Positions 8,872-18,313 of a stretch of DNA of 64,000 nt are shown piece by piece. The stretch spans positions 62,001-126,000 of the forward strand of contig NZ_NBZV01000002.1 of NCBI RefSeq assembly GCF_002379095.1, read 5' to 3'. This stretch comes from Polaromonas sp. AER18D-145 (GTDB taxonomy: Bacteria > Pseudomonadota > Gammaproteobacteria > Burkholderiales > Burkholderiaceae_C). Made by a program: the position numbers and the translations under genes. A model generated the notes under the pieces. That model did not search any database, was not told the DNA's origin, and saw only the letters and a list, made by a program, of their open reading frames with translations. The number at the start of each line of letters is the position of its first letter. The first letter of the stretch is position 1.

Positions 8872-10305
8872 ATGCAACTCAATTACATCGCCAACGCACC
8901 GGTCCGCTCCGCCTCGGGTAAAACCATTCCTGTGATCGACCCGTCCGACGGACAGGTTTTCGAAGACATCCAGCGCAGCAACGCGCAGGACATTGACACG
9001 GCGGTTCAGGCGGCGCACGACTGCCTGCACACCGTCTGGCACAAGGTCAGTGCCGCCGAGCGTGGTCGCCTGCTGATGGCGCTGTCGCGCAAGGTGGCCG
9101 AACATGCCGAGGAGCTGGCCCTGATCGAGCAGCGCGACTGCGGCAAACCCACCAAGCAGGCCAGGGCTGATGCGGCCGCGCTGGTGCGTTATTTCGAGTT
9201 TTACGCCGGCGCCTGCGACAAGCTGCACGGCGAGACCCTGCCCTACCTGGACGGCTACAGCGTGATGACCTGGCGCGAGCCGCACGGCGTGACCGGCCAC
9301 ATCATTCCGTGGAACTACCCGATGCAGATTTTCGGCCGCAGCGTCGGCGGCGCATTGGCCGCCGGCAACGTCTGCGTGGTCAAGCCCGCCGAAGACGCCT
9401 GCCTGTCGCTGATCCGCGTGGCGCAGCTCGCCGCCGAGGTCGGTTTTCCGGCCGGTGCCATCAACCTCGTGACCGGTTACGGCCACGAGGTCGGCGACGC
9501 CCTGGCCCGCCACAAGGGCATCCACCACATCAGCTTCACCGGCAGCCCGACGGTGGGCACCCTGATCCAGCAGGTGGCGGCCGAGCGCCATTGCCCGGTG
9601 ACGCTGGAGCTGGGCGGCAAAAGCCCGCAAATCGTTTTTGCCGACGCCGACCTGGAGCAAGCCATTCCGGCGCTCGTCAACGCCATCGTGCAAAACGCCG
9701 GCCAGACCTGCTCGGCCGGCTCGCGCCTGCTGGTGGATCAACAGATTTATGAACCGCTGCTGGAGCGCCTGGGCCAGGCCTTCGAGAAGCTGCGCGTCGG
9801 TCCCGCCACGATGGACCTGGACGTGGGACCGCTGATCCGCCAGACCCAGCAGCAGCGCGTCTGGGACTTTCTGAGCGATGCGCAGGTCGCCGGCATCCCC
9901 ATGGTGGCGCAAGGCCAGATCGTCGACGAAGCGCCGGACACCGGCTTTTACCAGGCGCCCACCTTGCTGCGCGACGTGCCGGTGATGCACCGCCTGGCGC
10001 AGGAAGAAGTGTTCGGCCCGGTGCTCTGCGCCATGAGTTTCGAGGGCGAGGACCACGCGATCGAACTCGCCAACGCCACGCAGTTCGGCCTGGTGGCCGG
10101 CATCTGGACCCGCGACGGCGGCCGCCAGTTCCGCATGGCCAAACGTGTCCAGAGCGGCCAGGTCTTCATCAACAACTACGGCGCCGGCGGCGGCGTGGAG
10201 TTGCCCTTCGGCGGCGTCAAGTCGTCGGGTTACGGGCGCGAAAAAGGCTTTGAAGCGCTGTACGGCTTCACCACGCTGAAGACCGTCGCCATCCGGCACG
10301 GCTGA
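8872..10305 (+). CDS. Aldehyde dehydrogenase (NAD(P)+)
   Basis: A full-length 477-aa ALDH-superfamily enzyme that oxidises an aldehyde to the acid. Visible are the oxyanion/cofactor residue N148 (IPWNYP), K171 in VVKPAED, the general base E246 in LELGGKSP and the nucleophile C280 in NAGQTCSAGSR. The C-terminal GGVKSSGYGREKG is typical of betaine-aldehyde / gamma-aminobutyraldehyde-like dehydrogenases. It is cytosolic. It lies in the TetR-controlled operon, and the SDR gene downstream could supply the aldehyde from an alcohol. Substrate unknown. Confidence 0.93.
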   Translation: MQLNYIANAPVRSASGKTIPVIDPSDGQVFEDIQRSNAQDIDTAVQAAHDCLHTVWHKVSAAERGRLLMALSRKVAEHAEELALIEQRDCGKPTKQARADAAALVRYFEFYAGACDKLHGETLPYLDGYSVMTWREPHGVTGHIIPWNYPMQIFGRSVGGALAAGNVCVVKPAEDACLSLIRVAQLAAEVGFPAGAINLVTGYGHEVGDALARHKGIHHISFTGSPTVGTLIQQVAAERHCPVTLELGGKSPQIVFADADLEQAIPALVNAIVQNAGQTCSAGSRLLVDQQIYEPLLERLGQAFEKLRVGPATMDLDVGPLIRQTQQQRVWDFLSDAQVAGIPMVAQGQIVDEAPDTGFYQAPTLLRDVPVMHRLAQEEVFGPVLCAMSFEGEDHAIELANATQFGLVAGIWTRDGGRQFRMAKRVQSGQVFINNYGAGGGVELPFGGVKSSGYGREKGFEALYGFTTLKTVAIRHG

Positions 10306-10325
10306 ACCCGCCCTTCATTTTTCAA

Positions 10326-10383
10326 GAAAAAACAGGCTGCAGCCCTTTCCATTCGGGCGCTAGCAGCTATAACTTTTATAGCA
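10326..10383 (-). repeat. Interspersed ~60-bp repeat, copy R2 (intergenic)
   Basis: Read on the minus strand it begins GCTATAAAAGTTATAGCTGC, then GCGCCC, then AAGGGCTGCAGCC, ending in TTTTTT. It fills most of the gap between the aldehyde dehydrogenase and SDR genes, ending 14 bp before the SDR start. Confidence 0.75.
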
Positions 10384-10397
10384 CCCAAGGAAACACC

Positions 10398-11171
10398 ATG
10401 CGACTCCAGGACAAATCCATCATCGTCACAGGCTCGGGCGGCGGCATCGGCGAAGGCATTGCCAAACGCCTGGCCGCTGAAGGCGCGAAAGTCATCGTCA
10501 ACGACATCAACACCGTCCTTGGCGAAAAAGTTGTGGCCGACATCGTGAAAGCCGGCGGCACCGCCTCCTTCTTTGCGGCCGACGTGACCAAAACCGCCGA
10601 GGTCAAGGCGCTGGTGGCTGCGGCCGTGCAGCGTTACGGCAAGCTCGACGTGATGGTCAACAACGCTGGCTGGACGCACCGCAACCAGCCCGCGCTGGAA
10701 ACCACCGAGGAAGAATTCGACCGCTGCTACGCGATCAACGTCAAAAGCATTTACCTCTCGACCATCCACGCCACGCCGGTGTTCCGCGCGCAGGGCAGCG
10801 GCAGCTTCATCAACATCGCGTCCACCGCCGGCGTGCGCCCGCGCCCCGGCCTGACCTGGTACAACGGCTCGAAGGGTGCCGTCATCACGACCTCGAAGTC
10901 GCTGGCCGCCGAACTCGGCCCGGACAACATCCGCGTGAACTGCATCAACCCGGTGTTCAACCCCGACACCGCGCTGTCCACCCAGTTTGCCGGCGGCACG
11001 GTCACCGGCCCCGAAGGCGAAGCGCGCCGCGCCAAATTCCTGTCCAGCATTCCGCTCGGACGTTTTTCGACAGCGCTCGACGTGGCCAACGCCGCGCTCT
11101 ACCTGGCCAGCGACGAAGCGGCTTTCATCAGCGGTGTGTGTCTCGAGGTGGACGGCGGGCGCTGCGTCTGA
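10398..11171 (+). CDS. Short-chain dehydrogenase/reductase
   Basis: Classical SDR of 257 aa, of the glucose-1-dehydrogenase / 3-ketoacyl reductase type. The cofactor motif TGSGGGIGEG is at 11-20 and NNAG at 88-91. The catalytic set is S142, Y155 and K159 (YNGSK). D36 after the second strand suggests NAD preference, but that is inference. It is the third gene of the TetR-controlled operon. A ribosome site is weak (AAGGAAAC). The substrate is probably an alcohol or ketone related to the aldehyde dehydrogenase upstream. Confidence 0.92.
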   Translation: MRLQDKSIIVTGSGGGIGEGIAKRLAAEGAKVIVNDINTVLGEKVVADIVKAGGTASFFAADVTKTAEVKALVAAAVQRYGKLDVMVNNAGWTHRNQPALETTEEEFDRCYAINVKSIYLSTIHATPVFRAQGSGSFINIASTAGVRPRPGLTWYNGSKGAVITTSKSLAAELGPDNIRVNCINPVFNPDTALSTQFAGGTVTGPEGEARRAKFLSSIPLGRFSTALDVANAALYLASDEAAFISGVCLEVDGGRCV

Positions 11172-11216
11172 CCCGTCCATGGCCCGGCAGACAGGTGCTG
11201 CCGGTGTTCGGCCGGA

Positions 11217-11810
11217 TCAGCCCTTGATCTGCGCCGTTTTCACGACACTTTCAGCCTTGGGCAGCAGGCGCGGGAAAAAGGACAGCCGCGGCGCGACAAA
11301 AGTCGCGGCAAACAGCTCGTTTTTCTTCACCGCCACCCAGCCGACGCCACGCAGTTGCACATCATCGCTCTTGCGGGTGACGGCAAACTCGAAACGCACA
11401 CCCTTCTCGCCGGCAAACACGGCCGGCTCGACCTTGTTCATCGTGACGATGGATCCGTCAGCGGCATACAGGTTCTCGAACAGGCTGACCAGCTGGTCGG
11501 ACTGCATGCCGGCCACATAGGTCGGCAAGCGGGCGGCCTTTCCGCCTTGCGGCACGCTGGCACCCGGCGGGCGCTTCATCATTTCCTGGTTGTTGCCAAC
11601 CGCTGCCCAGAAACGCAGGTGGTCAATCGTCAGGCCTTCCTGGGTCCACACATCAAAGGGTTGCTTGTTGCCCGGCAGGTCCACCTTGTTCCAGGCATCG
11701 GTGAGCTTGACGGCCATGCGGTTGTTGATGACCTGGTCACCTTCGACCTTGACGATGGAGGTACACGCAGCGAGCAGCGAGACCAGCAACAGGGCAAGTA
11801 TTTTTTTCAT
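11217..11810 (-). CDS. Hypothetical lipoprotein
   Basis: A 197-aa protein whose signal sequence ends in the lipobox LLAAC (lipidated C16), so it should be anchored in the cell envelope. No family motif is recognised. Its start codon overlaps the stop of the upstream M48 protease gene (ATGA), so the two are translationally coupled; the three genes 13722-11217 form one tight operon. A role with the protease in outer-membrane or lipoprotein quality control is plausible but unproven. Confidence 0.8.
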   Translation of the reverse strand: MKKILALLLVSLLAACTSIVKVEGDQVINNRMAVKLTDAWNKVDLPGNKQPFDVWTQEGLTIDHLRFWAAVGNNQEMMKRPPGASVPQGGKAARLPTYVAGMQSDQLVSLFENLYAADGSIVTMNKVEPAVFAGEKGVRFEFAVTRKSDDVQLRGVGWVAVKKNELFAATFVAPRLSFFPRLLPKAESVVKTAQIKG

Positions 11811-13015
11811 GGTTTGAGTTCCGCGATGTAGTTTCTGATCAGCCCGGCATCCGGCGCATCGGGCGCCGCCGCCAGGTATTTTTCGAAGGATTGAAAAGCC
11901 GAATCGTTGTCGGCTCGCTGCTTGTGCACCAGGCCCAGGGCACGAAATGCTTCGGCTGGCGGGTTCGCCTGCGTGGTTGCCCCCGTCAGGCTCTCCAGCG
12001 CATGCTGCTGGTCGTCTTTTCCGGCGCGCAGGCGGTAGACCTCGCCACGCGCATACAACAGCTGCGCATCGGCCTTGTCCTGGTTGATCAGGCGATCAAA
12101 CAGCACCAGGCTTTCCTCGAACTGGCCGCGCTTGATTTCGTCGTGGATCCAGCCCAGGCGGTGCGGCGCCATGGCCTGCCTGAATTCCGGGCCTCCGGTG
12201 TTGCCCGGCATGCTGCCTGCCAGCTTGAGCAGGTCGTCGCGCCGGGTTTCAACCGGCGGATGGGTGGCCATCATGGGGCTTTGCAATCCGACCCTGTCGC
12301 CGCCCTTGATCCTGAGCTCTCCCAGCAGGTTGTCCCACACCTGCGCCGCCTGTTTGCCGTCGTACCCGGCGCCCTGCATCAGTCGCATGCCGATGCGGTC
12401 GGCGCTGCTTTCCTGTTCGCGTGAAAATGAAAACATGCTGGCCAGCACGCCGAGCTGGCCGATCGCGCCCACCAGGCCGAACAGGCCAACGAACTGGGCA
12501 AAGGCCGCCTTGCTCTTGGCGTCGCGCAAGCGCTCCAGCGTGTGCCGCTCCAGGTAGTGACCCAGCTCATGGCCCAGCACAGCCGCGAGCTGCGCTTCGT
12601 TTTCCACGCGCAGCAACAGGCCACTCCAGACCTGCATCATGCCGTTGGGCGCCATGCTGGCATTGAACAGCGGCGTGCGCACCAGGTGGATACGAATGTC
12701 AGCGCAATGGTCCTGGGTCAGGCGGCAGACCACGTCCTGGACATATTTTCCCAGCGCGGCATCGCGCATCACAAAAGGGCTTCGGCGCAAGCGGGCTTCT
12801 TCGCGGTCCATCAGGCCCCAGAGCCCGCCCTCCTCGCTGTCAAGCGCCGGTCGCGTCAAACGCTGCGGCATGGCAGCCAGGCCGGCACTGGGGGTTGCTG
12901 CGGCGACCTTGTCCTGGGCAAGCAAAGGCAGGCTGGAGGCCAGCCCGGCAAAACCCAGGCAGTGCCGACAAGCCGAGCGCAGCAGGCCACGTCGGGTGAA
13001 GGGCGGCGCCGTCAT
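11807..13015 (-). CDS. M48-family metalloprotease with TPR-like tail (BepA-like)
   Basis: A 402-aa zinc protease. The catalytic HELGH puts zinc ligands at H149 and H153 with E150 as base; the third ligand probably lies in REQESSADRIG. The N-terminus has a twin-arginine-like motif (TRRGLLRSA) and a hydrophobic stretch, suggesting export to the periplasm. The C-terminal ~130 residues are helical and TPR-like (YARGEVYRLRAGK, AFRALGLVHKQRADNDSAFQSFEKYLAA). This is the BepA/YfgC architecture, which clears misassembled outer-membrane proteins. It overlaps its neighbours on both sides by 4 bp. Confidence 0.9.
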   Translation of the reverse strand: MTAPPFTRRGLLRSACRHCLGFAGLASSLPLLAQDKVAAATPSAGLAAMPQRLTRPALDSEEGGLWGLMDREEARLRRSPFVMRDAALGKYVQDVVCRLTQDHCADIRIHLVRTPLFNASMAPNGMMQVWSGLLLRVENEAQLAAVLGHELGHYLERHTLERLRDAKSKAAFAQFVGLFGLVGAIGQLGVLASMFSFSREQESSADRIGMRLMQGAGYDGKQAAQVWDNLLGELRIKGGDRVGLQSPMMATHPPVETRRDDLLKLAGSMPGNTGGPEFRQAMAPHRLGWIHDEIKRGQFEESLVLFDRLINQDKADAQLLYARGEVYRLRAGKDDQQHALESLTGATTQANPPAEAFRALGLVHKQRADNDSAFQSFEKYLAAAPDAPDAGLIRNYIAELKP

Positions 13016-13722
13016 CTGGCCGCCGGAAATCCCTTGAGCAGGGTTTCAACGGTTTCCTGTGCCGACTCCGGCTCGCGCAGGTCCCCGCTGGCCCGCCGCA
13101 AATCGTTGAACCAGACAATGCGCCCGTTGTTCAGGTCCACCAGCGAGGCATAACCGACCTGGGCGCCGCCGGCAATGCCAACGCCGAGCAAGGCCATCAT
13201 CACGATGGCGGCCTTGCGCTCCGAGCTGGCGTAGCTGTCGCGTATCCAGGTGAAAAGCGCATAGTCTGCCCCCGTCTTGTCCTTGAGCAGCTTCACCGAG
13301 TCGCCCATGGACCAGTCCAGCACGCCCGCCTTGGTCGGCAGCTTGGCAACGCCCAGCATGTGATGAAGAAAAACAGACTGCGCCACCGCGCCGTGCAGGG
13401 CATTGATTTCGGCCAGTTCATCCAGGTCTTTTTCTTCAAGCTGGACAATGTTCGCGCCCAGCAGTGTCTTGCGGCCGTCGAGCCCGGTCTTGAAGTTTTT
13501 GACGGCGGACTCGGTCCAGTCGGCCTTGGGCTCCTGAACGCCCCCGGCACTGATGGAGTAGAGCTCCATGTCGACCGGCAGGATCAGCAGCTTCGATGCT
13601 GCCGTCCGTTGGGTGAATCCGGGCGCCAGGTTTCTGGAGTCCTGGGCATGGGCCAGTGCGCCAAGCCCGAGGAAAAAAACAAGCAGCAGGCGAAGCGCTG
13701 TGCGGGCCGATGAAGCAATCAT
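13012..13722 (-). CDS. Exported hypothetical protein
   Basis: A 236-aa protein with a clear signal peptide ending in ALAHAQ. The mature part includes one further hydrophobic segment (IVMMALLGVGIAGGAQVGYASLVDL) that could be a membrane helix or a buried strand. The tail (GRIVWFNDLRRASGDLRE) resembles the strand patterns of envelope lipoprotein-like proteins. No named family recognised. It is the first gene of the operon with the M48 protease and the lipoprotein, overlapping the protease gene by ATGA. Confidence 0.75.
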   Translation of the reverse strand: MIASSARTALRLLLVFFLGLGALAHAQDSRNLAPGFTQRTAASKLLILPVDMELYSISAGGVQEPKADWTESAVKNFKTGLDGRKTLLGANIVQLEEKDLDELAEINALHGAVAQSVFLHHMLGVAKLPTKAGVLDWSMGDSVKLLKDKTGADYALFTWIRDSYASSERKAAIVMMALLGVGIAGGAQVGYASLVDLNNGRIVWFNDLRRASGDLREPESAQETVETLLKGFPAAR

Positions 13723-13909
13723 GGTTCCCCTCCATTTTTTGTTGCGAAATTATAGGAGAAGCATCTACGTCAACTTTCTACTTACGTCCCCTGGACGTCG
13801 ATGGTTCCCGCCGTGCCGGGGCAGGCAAGCCGGTTGTTTCAAGGGTCAAAGTCCCGGGAGATACCCTGCCTCAGGGTCTATGGAGTAAATTCTCCCCCAA
13901 GGCACCCAC

Positions 13910-15040
13910 ATGACCGACAAAATCATTCCCATCGCAGACATCCGCTACGCCGCGCGCGTGCCGCACATCCCTGCGCAGCTGCAGGCGCCCACCGGCCTGC
14001 TGGCCGACACGCTGGCCCGGCCCTTGCACGACCTGCGCATCAGCGTGACCGACCGCTGCAACTTCCGCTGCAGCTACTGCATGCCCAGCGAAGTCTTCAA
14101 CAAGGACTATGCGTTTTTGCCGCAGACTTCGCTGCTCAGTTTTGAAGAGATCACGCGCCTGACGAAAATTTTCGTCGCGCACGGCGTCGAAAAAATCCGG
14201 CTGACCGGCGGCGAACCCCTGTTGCGCAAGCACCTGGAAGTGCTGATCGAGATGCTGGCCCGGCTCCAGACGCCGCAGGGCAAGCCGCTGGACATCACCC
14301 TGACGACCAACGGCTCGCTGCTGGTCAAAAAGGCCCAGGCCCTGAAGGACGCCGGCCTGCAGCGCGTCACCGTGAGCCTGGACGGGCTGGACGACGCGGT
14401 GTTCCGGCGCATGAACGACGTGGATTTTCCGGTCGCCGACGTGCTCAGGGGCATTGAGGTCGCGCACAAGGTTGGCCTGGCGCCCATCAAGGTCAACATG
14501 GTGGTCAAACGCGGCACCAACGATGCCGAGATCCTGCCCATGGCCAGGCACTTCCGCAACACGGGCGTGGTGCTGCGCTTTATCGAATACATGGACGTCG
14601 GCGCCACCAACGGCTGGCGCATGGACGAGGTGATGCCCTCGGCCGAGGTCATCCAGCGCCTGCAGCAGGAGTTTGCGCTCGACGCCATCGATCCCAACTA
14701 CCTGGGGGAAACGGCCGAACGCTGGCGTTATGCCGACGGCGGCGGCGAAATCGGCGTGATCAGCAGCGTGACCAAGGCCTTTTGCGGCGACTGCAACCGG
14801 GCACGCCTGTCCACGGAGGGCAAGCTGTTTTTATGCCTGTTCGCCCACCAGGGCCACGACCTGCGCGCCCTGCTGCGCGACAGCAACTATTCGGACGAGC
14901 AGATCTCTGGCGCCGTCGCCCACATCTGGCAGCGCCGCGACGACCGGTATTCGGAACTGCGCGCCGCGCTGCCGCCGGATGTGGCCGTGCCGGGCGCCGA
15001 CGGAAACAAGCGCGTTGAGATGAGTTACATAGGCGGCTAG
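13910..15040 (+). CDS. moaA: GTP 3',8-cyclase, molybdenum cofactor biosynthesis
   Basis: Radical-SAM enzyme (376 aa) that starts molybdopterin synthesis by converting GTP to the 3',8-cyclo product. The N-terminal 4Fe-4S site is C50, C54, C57 ([10 protein letters not shown]). The C-terminal cluster is C292, C295 and C309, with the CxxC-x13-C spacing of MoaA. The protein ends in GG, needed for activity in the family. The N-terminal ~40 residues are longer than in E. coli. It heads moaA-mobA-moeA, though a 232-bp repeat-rich gap separates it from mobA. I found no convincing Moco riboswitch in 13723-13909. Confidence 0.97.
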   Translation: MTDKIIPIADIRYAARVPHIPAQLQAPTGLLADTLARPLHDLRISVTDRCNFRCSYCMPSEVFNKDYAFLPQTSLLSFEEITRLTKIFVAHGVEKIRLTGGEPLLRKHLEVLIEMLARLQTPQGKPLDITLTTNGSLLVKKAQALKDAGLQRVTVSLDGLDDAVFRRMNDVDFPVADVLRGIEVAHKVGLAPIKVNMVVKRGTNDAEILPMARHFRNTGVVLRFIEYMDVGATNGWRMDEVMPSAEVIQRLQQEFALDAIDPNYLGETAERWRYADGGGEIGVISSVTKAFCGDCNRARLSTEGKLFLCLFAHQGHDLRALLRDSNYSDEQISGAVAHIWQRRDDRYSELRAALPPDVAVPGADGNKRVEMSYIGG

Positions 15041-15045
15041 ACATG

Positions 15046-15222
15046 GCCCCCACGTTTGTCACTTCGTGTACTGCACGAGGCCTTGCAGGCCGCGGCTCGC
15101 GGGGACGCTTCGCCTCTGTCGCCTGTCCAAACCTGCGCAGGCAGGTTTGGAGCCGCAGGCTCCAGCCCCTCGGGGACGCTGCGCCTGCGGCCCGGCAAAG
15201 CCGGTTCCGCGGCCCCGGCTGG
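15046..15222 (+). repeat. GC-rich extragenic repeat, copy B (expanded)
   Basis: It begins GCCCCCACG at 15046 and ends with the block CGCTGCGCCTGCGGCCCGG through GCGGCCCCGGCT, shared with copies near 33820, 36219 and 63391. The centre is expanded by two hairpins: an 11-bp stem with GCAG loop at 15126-15151, and GGAGCC-GCA-GGCTCC at 15149-15163. No T-run follows either, so I do not call a terminator. It fills the moaA-mobA gap. Confidence 0.75.
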
Positions 15223-15272
15223 CAAGGGATATCCGTGGTTATTGAACTGCTCGCTATGAAGATTGGAACCAC

Positions 15273-15905
15273 ATGATTGACACGATAGACGGCGCAGAAA
15301 TCACCGGCATCATCCTTGCCGGCGGACGCGGCTCACGCATGGGCGGCGCCGACAAGGGCCTGCAAAGCTTCAATGGCGTGCCGCTGGCCCTGCACACCCT
15401 GCTGCGGCTGTCGCCGCAGGTCGGCGAGGTGATGGTCAATGCCAACCGCAACCTCGCGGCCTACGAATCGTTTGGCGTGCCGGTCTGGCCCGATGCGGCC
15501 GGGCTCGGCGAGTTTTCGGGCCCGCTGGCCGGCTTTCTGACCGGGCTGGAGCGCTGCGAGACGCCCTACCTGGTGACCGTGCCCTGCGACACCCCGCTGT
15601 TCAGCGAAGAGCTGGTCGCCCGCCTTGCCGAGGCGATGGTGCGCGAAGATGCCGATATCGCCGTGGTGGCCGCCCCCGAAGAAGACGGCCAGTTGCGCGC
15701 GCAGCCGGTCTTCTGCCTGCTGCGCACCCGCCTGCTGGAAAGCCTGATGCTGTTCACCACCAGCGGCGGCCGCAAGATCGATGCGTGGACGGCGCAGCAC
15801 AAAACCGTGCTCGTGCCCTTCAACCTGCCGGGCGACGACCCGCGCGCTTTCTTCAACGCCAACACGCTGGCCGAGTTGCACCAGCTCGAAGCCCTGCGCC
15901 CGTGA
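15273..15905 (+). CDS. mobA: Molybdenum cofactor guanylyltransferase
   Basis: A 210-aa nucleotidyltransferase that attaches GMP to molybdopterin to make the bis-MGD cofactor. The GTP loop is [15 protein letters not shown] (~16-30) and the metal-binding motif is PCDTP (~108). Its stop overlaps the moeA start (GTGA), so the two are translationally coupled. Presence of mobA implies bis-MGD enzymes such as nitrate reductase or formate dehydrogenase elsewhere in the genome. Confidence 0.95.
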   Translation: MIDTIDGAEITGIILAGGRGSRMGGADKGLQSFNGVPLALHTLLRLSPQVGEVMVNANRNLAAYESFGVPVWPDAAGLGEFSGPLAGFLTGLERCETPYLVTVPCDTPLFSEELVARLAEAMVREDADIAVVAAPEEDGQLRAQPVFCLLRTRLLESLMLFTTSGGRKIDAWTAQHKTVLVPFNLPGDDPRAFFNANTLAELHQLEALRP

Positions 15906-17236
15906 AGTCCATCGCCCAGATCGCCGCCGAACTGCAGGGCTACGATCCGCAGGCCCTGTCCGCCGCGGATGTGCTGCGGTTTTTGTCCCGGCTGGTGGAA
16001 CCGGTGCAGGACGTCGTGGAACTGCCGCTGTTCGAGGCGCTGGGACGCGTGCTGGCGGCAGACGTGGTGTCGCCGTTTGACGTGCCGCCCCACGACAACT
16101 CGGCCATGGATGGCTATGCCTTCGCTGGCGCCCAGCTTGCAGCGGGAACGGCACTGCCCCTGAAAGTCGTGGGCACGGCGCTGGCCGGCAAAGCCTGGCA
16201 GGGCACGGTCGGGGCCGGCGAGTGCGTGAAGATCATGACCGGTGCCATCATGCCGGCCGGGCTGGACACCGTGGTGCCGCAGGAATTTGCCAGCGTTCAG
16301 GGCGACAGCATCACCCTGCCCGCGCAACTGCTGAGCCCCGGCGACAACCGCCGCCTGCGTGGCGAAGACCTCATGCAGGGCCGGCCGGCGCTATCAAAAG
16401 GTGAGCTTCTGACACCCGCCCGCCTTGGGCTGGTGGCCTCTTTGGGCTTGAAAACCGTGGCCACCCGGCGGGCCCTGCGCGTGGCCTACTTTTCCACCGG
16501 CGATGAAATCCTGTCGCTGGGCGAGGCGCCGCGCGAAGGTGCGGTCTACGACAGCAACCGCTACACGGTGTTCGGCATGCTCAGGCGGCTGGGCTGCGAG
16601 GTGATCGACATGGGCGTGGTGCGCGACGACCCGGCCCTGCTGGAAGCGGCCTTCACACGCGCCGCGGCGCAGGCCGATGCCATCATCACTTCCGGCGGTG
16701 TCAGTGTCGGCGAGGCCGACTACACCAAGGCCATGATGAAAAAACTCGGCGACGTGGCCTTCTGGAAAATTGCCATGCGCCCCGGGCGGCCCATGGCGGT
16801 GGGCCGAATCTCTCAAGCAAAATCAGCCTCCAGCCCAATGGATGCGGGCGCAAGCAGCTCCCAAAACAATAGCAATCCGAATGGCGCCATCCTGTTTGGC
16901 CTACCCGGCAACCCGGTCGCGGTGATGGTCACCTTTCTGGCTTTTGTGCGTCCGGCCCTGTTGCAGATGATGGGCAGCACGGCCCCGGCCGCTCCGCTGC
17001 TCAGGGCCCGCAGCCTGGAGCCCATGCGCAAGAAACCGGGCCGCACCGAGTACCAGCGCGGCTGGGTGTCCACCGCCGCCGACGGTTCCCTGCAGGTCAA
17101 GACGACCGGCAACCAGGGCTCGGGTGTGCTCAGTTCCATGGCCCAGGCCAATGGCCTGATCGTGCTGCACCATGCGCAGGGCAGCGTGGCCGTGGGTGAG
17201 GACGTCGACGTGATGATGTTCGAGGGCGCGATCTAA
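15902..17236 (+). CDS. moeA: Molybdopterin molybdenumtransferase with repeat-derived insertion
   Basis: Inserts molybdate into adenylated molybdopterin. A GTG start at 15902 is chosen: it overlaps the mobA stop as GTGA and begins at conserved sequence ([14 protein letters not shown]), giving 444 aa. Conserved MoeA blocks are present: [49 protein letters not shown] and [15 protein letters not shown]. Between RPMAVGRI and [11 protein letters not shown] there are ~21 extra residues (~304-324, Ser/Ala/Asn rich). These are encoded by repeat copy R3 and interrupt the loop just before the active-site PGNP motif. The frame is kept, so the gene is probably functional. Confidence 0.95.
   Translation: MKSIAQIAAELQGYDPQALSAADVLRFLSRLVEPVQDVVELPLFEALGRVLAADVVSPFDVPPHDNSAMDGYAFAGAQLAAGTALPLKVVGTALAGKAWQGTVGAGECVKIMTGAIMPAGLDTVVPQEFASVQGDSITLPAQLLSPGDNRRLRGEDLMQGRPALSKGELLTPARLGLVASLGLKTVATRRALRVAYFSTGDEILSLGEAPREGAVYDSNRYTVFGMLRRLGCEVIDMGVVRDDPALLEAAFTRAAAQADAIITSGGVSVGEADYTKAMMKKLGDVAFWKIAMRPGRPMAVGRISQAKSASSPMDAGASSSQNNSNPNGAILFGLPGNPVAVMVTFLAFVRPALLQMMGSTAPAAPLLRARSLEPMRKKPGRTEYQRGWVSTAADGSLQVKTTGNQGSGVLSSMAQANGLIVLHHAQGSVAVGEDVDVMMFEGAI
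16811..16873 (-). repeat. Interspersed ~60-bp repeat, copy R3 (inside moeA)
   Basis: Read on the minus strand: GCTATTGTTTTGGGAGCTGC, then GCGCCCGC, then CATTGGGCTGGAGGCTG, then ATTTTGCTTGAGA. It matches the intergenic copies landmark by landmark but is translated in frame within moeA (residues ~304-324). Confidence 0.85.
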
Positions 17237-17315
17237 TCCGAACGGCGTCAAGCGGGGGACGCGCCATTCGCATCCGGCCCCGGGGCTTGAGAGACCCGCC
17301 CTGTCCCTCTTGTCT

Positions 17316-18302
17316 TTACTGAGCCCGTGCGACCGACTGCAACGCCCGCTTTTCCAGGGTCCACTGGTGCATGGAGCCGTCATACAGCCTGGCCTGCTTG
17401 TTACCCAGAACTTCAGACAGCACGAACCAGGTACTGGATGCCAGATTGCCGGTATTGCAGTAGGCAATGACAGGCGCCTGCGGATCAACGCCGCTCATCG
17501 TGAAGACATCCCGGTAGGTGTCCCTGGCCAGCACGCGAGTGGCATCGCCACCTTCGGTGGTCAGCAGCTCAAACGACACATTCTTCGCGCCCGGAACGTG
17601 ACCATAGGCACTGACGCTGCTGCTTTTACTCAACCCCAGGTACATGGACGCATTGCGCGCATCGACCAATTGCGTCGCCTTGGTGTTCATGGCTTTTTCG
17701 ACGTCTTCGGAGCTGGCCGAGAGTTCGGCCGTACGGTCGGCCCTGGCGGCCCAGTTGCCTTCACTCACCTTGGCCGGCGCAATGCTGACCTCGCGGCCTT
17801 CGGCCAGCCAGGCGGCCATGCCGCCGTTCGCGATAGCCACGTTGTCTTCACCGTAGACCTTGAACTGCCAGTACAGGCGCGCGGCGTCGTTGAAGTCCAC
17901 CGGTTCCATGCCGGCGGCGACGATGACGATGGGCCGGCCGGCCTGCACGCCCCACTGGCGCGCCAGCTTCTCGAAATCGGCGCGCTCGGGAATCATGGCG
18001 CTGAGCTTGTTGCCGCCGATCACGCGATTCACACGCACTTTCTTGTTGTCCACCGGCGTGGCATCCGCAATGTGGCCGCCCAGTTCGACCAGGAATTTTT
18101 TGCCGGTCTTCTTGTCGGTCTCGAACTGCGGCGCGAGCGTGAAGGATTTCTGGCTCGGACGCACATCGAGCACCGTGACTTCCGCCTTGTTCTTGGCCAG
18201 CCACTCGCCATCGACCACCGGGCCGGGAACCTGCAGGGCCCAGCTCCATGGGGCCAGCCCGAGCAGGGCCAGGCCCGCCAGGTAACGAATTTGCGTTTTC
18301 AT
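17316..18302 (-). CDS. Periplasmic rhodanese-type sulfurtransferase
   Basis: A 328-aa protein with a signal peptide (cleavage near SWALQ) and two rhodanese domains. The first (VTVLDVRPS ... IVIVAAGMEPVDF) lacks a cysteine at the active position. The second has C282 in the loop AYCNTGNLAS, so only it should be catalytic, as in SseA/TST enzymes. It should move sulfane sulfur in the periplasm. It ends the operon that begins with two YeeE/YedE permeases, whose relatives import thiosulfate, and includes the NPCA-repeat protein. Confidence 0.9.
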   Translation of the reverse strand: MKTQIRYLAGLALLGLAPWSWALQVPGPVVDGEWLAKNKAEVTVLDVRPSQKSFTLAPQFETDKKTGKKFLVELGGHIADATPVDNKKVRVNRVIGGNKLSAMIPERADFEKLARQWGVQAGRPIVIVAAGMEPVDFNDAARLYWQFKVYGEDNVAIANGGMAAWLAEGREVSIAPAKVSEGNWAARADRTAELSASSEDVEKAMNTKATQLVDARNASMYLGLSKSSSVSAYGHVPGAKNVSFELLTTEGGDATRVLARDTYRDVFTMSGVDPQAPVIAYCNTGNLASSTWFVLSEVLGNKQARLYDGSMHQWTLEKRALQSVARAQ

Positions 18303-18313
18303 CTTGATCTCCT

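Noticed and set aside
13784-13798. Palindrome ACGTCC-CCT-GGACGT upstream of moaA
   Set aside because: It could be an operator, but it is short, single, and no regulator is nearby; nor does the region fit a Moco riboswitch.
16388-16448. Second possible copy of the 60-bp repeat in moeA (GCTATCAAAA ... GGGCTGGTGGCC ... TTGAAAA)
   Set aside because: The encoded residues ([17 protein letters not shown]) are the normal conserved MoeA sequence, so the similarity is probably chance, or at most a few bases of conversion.
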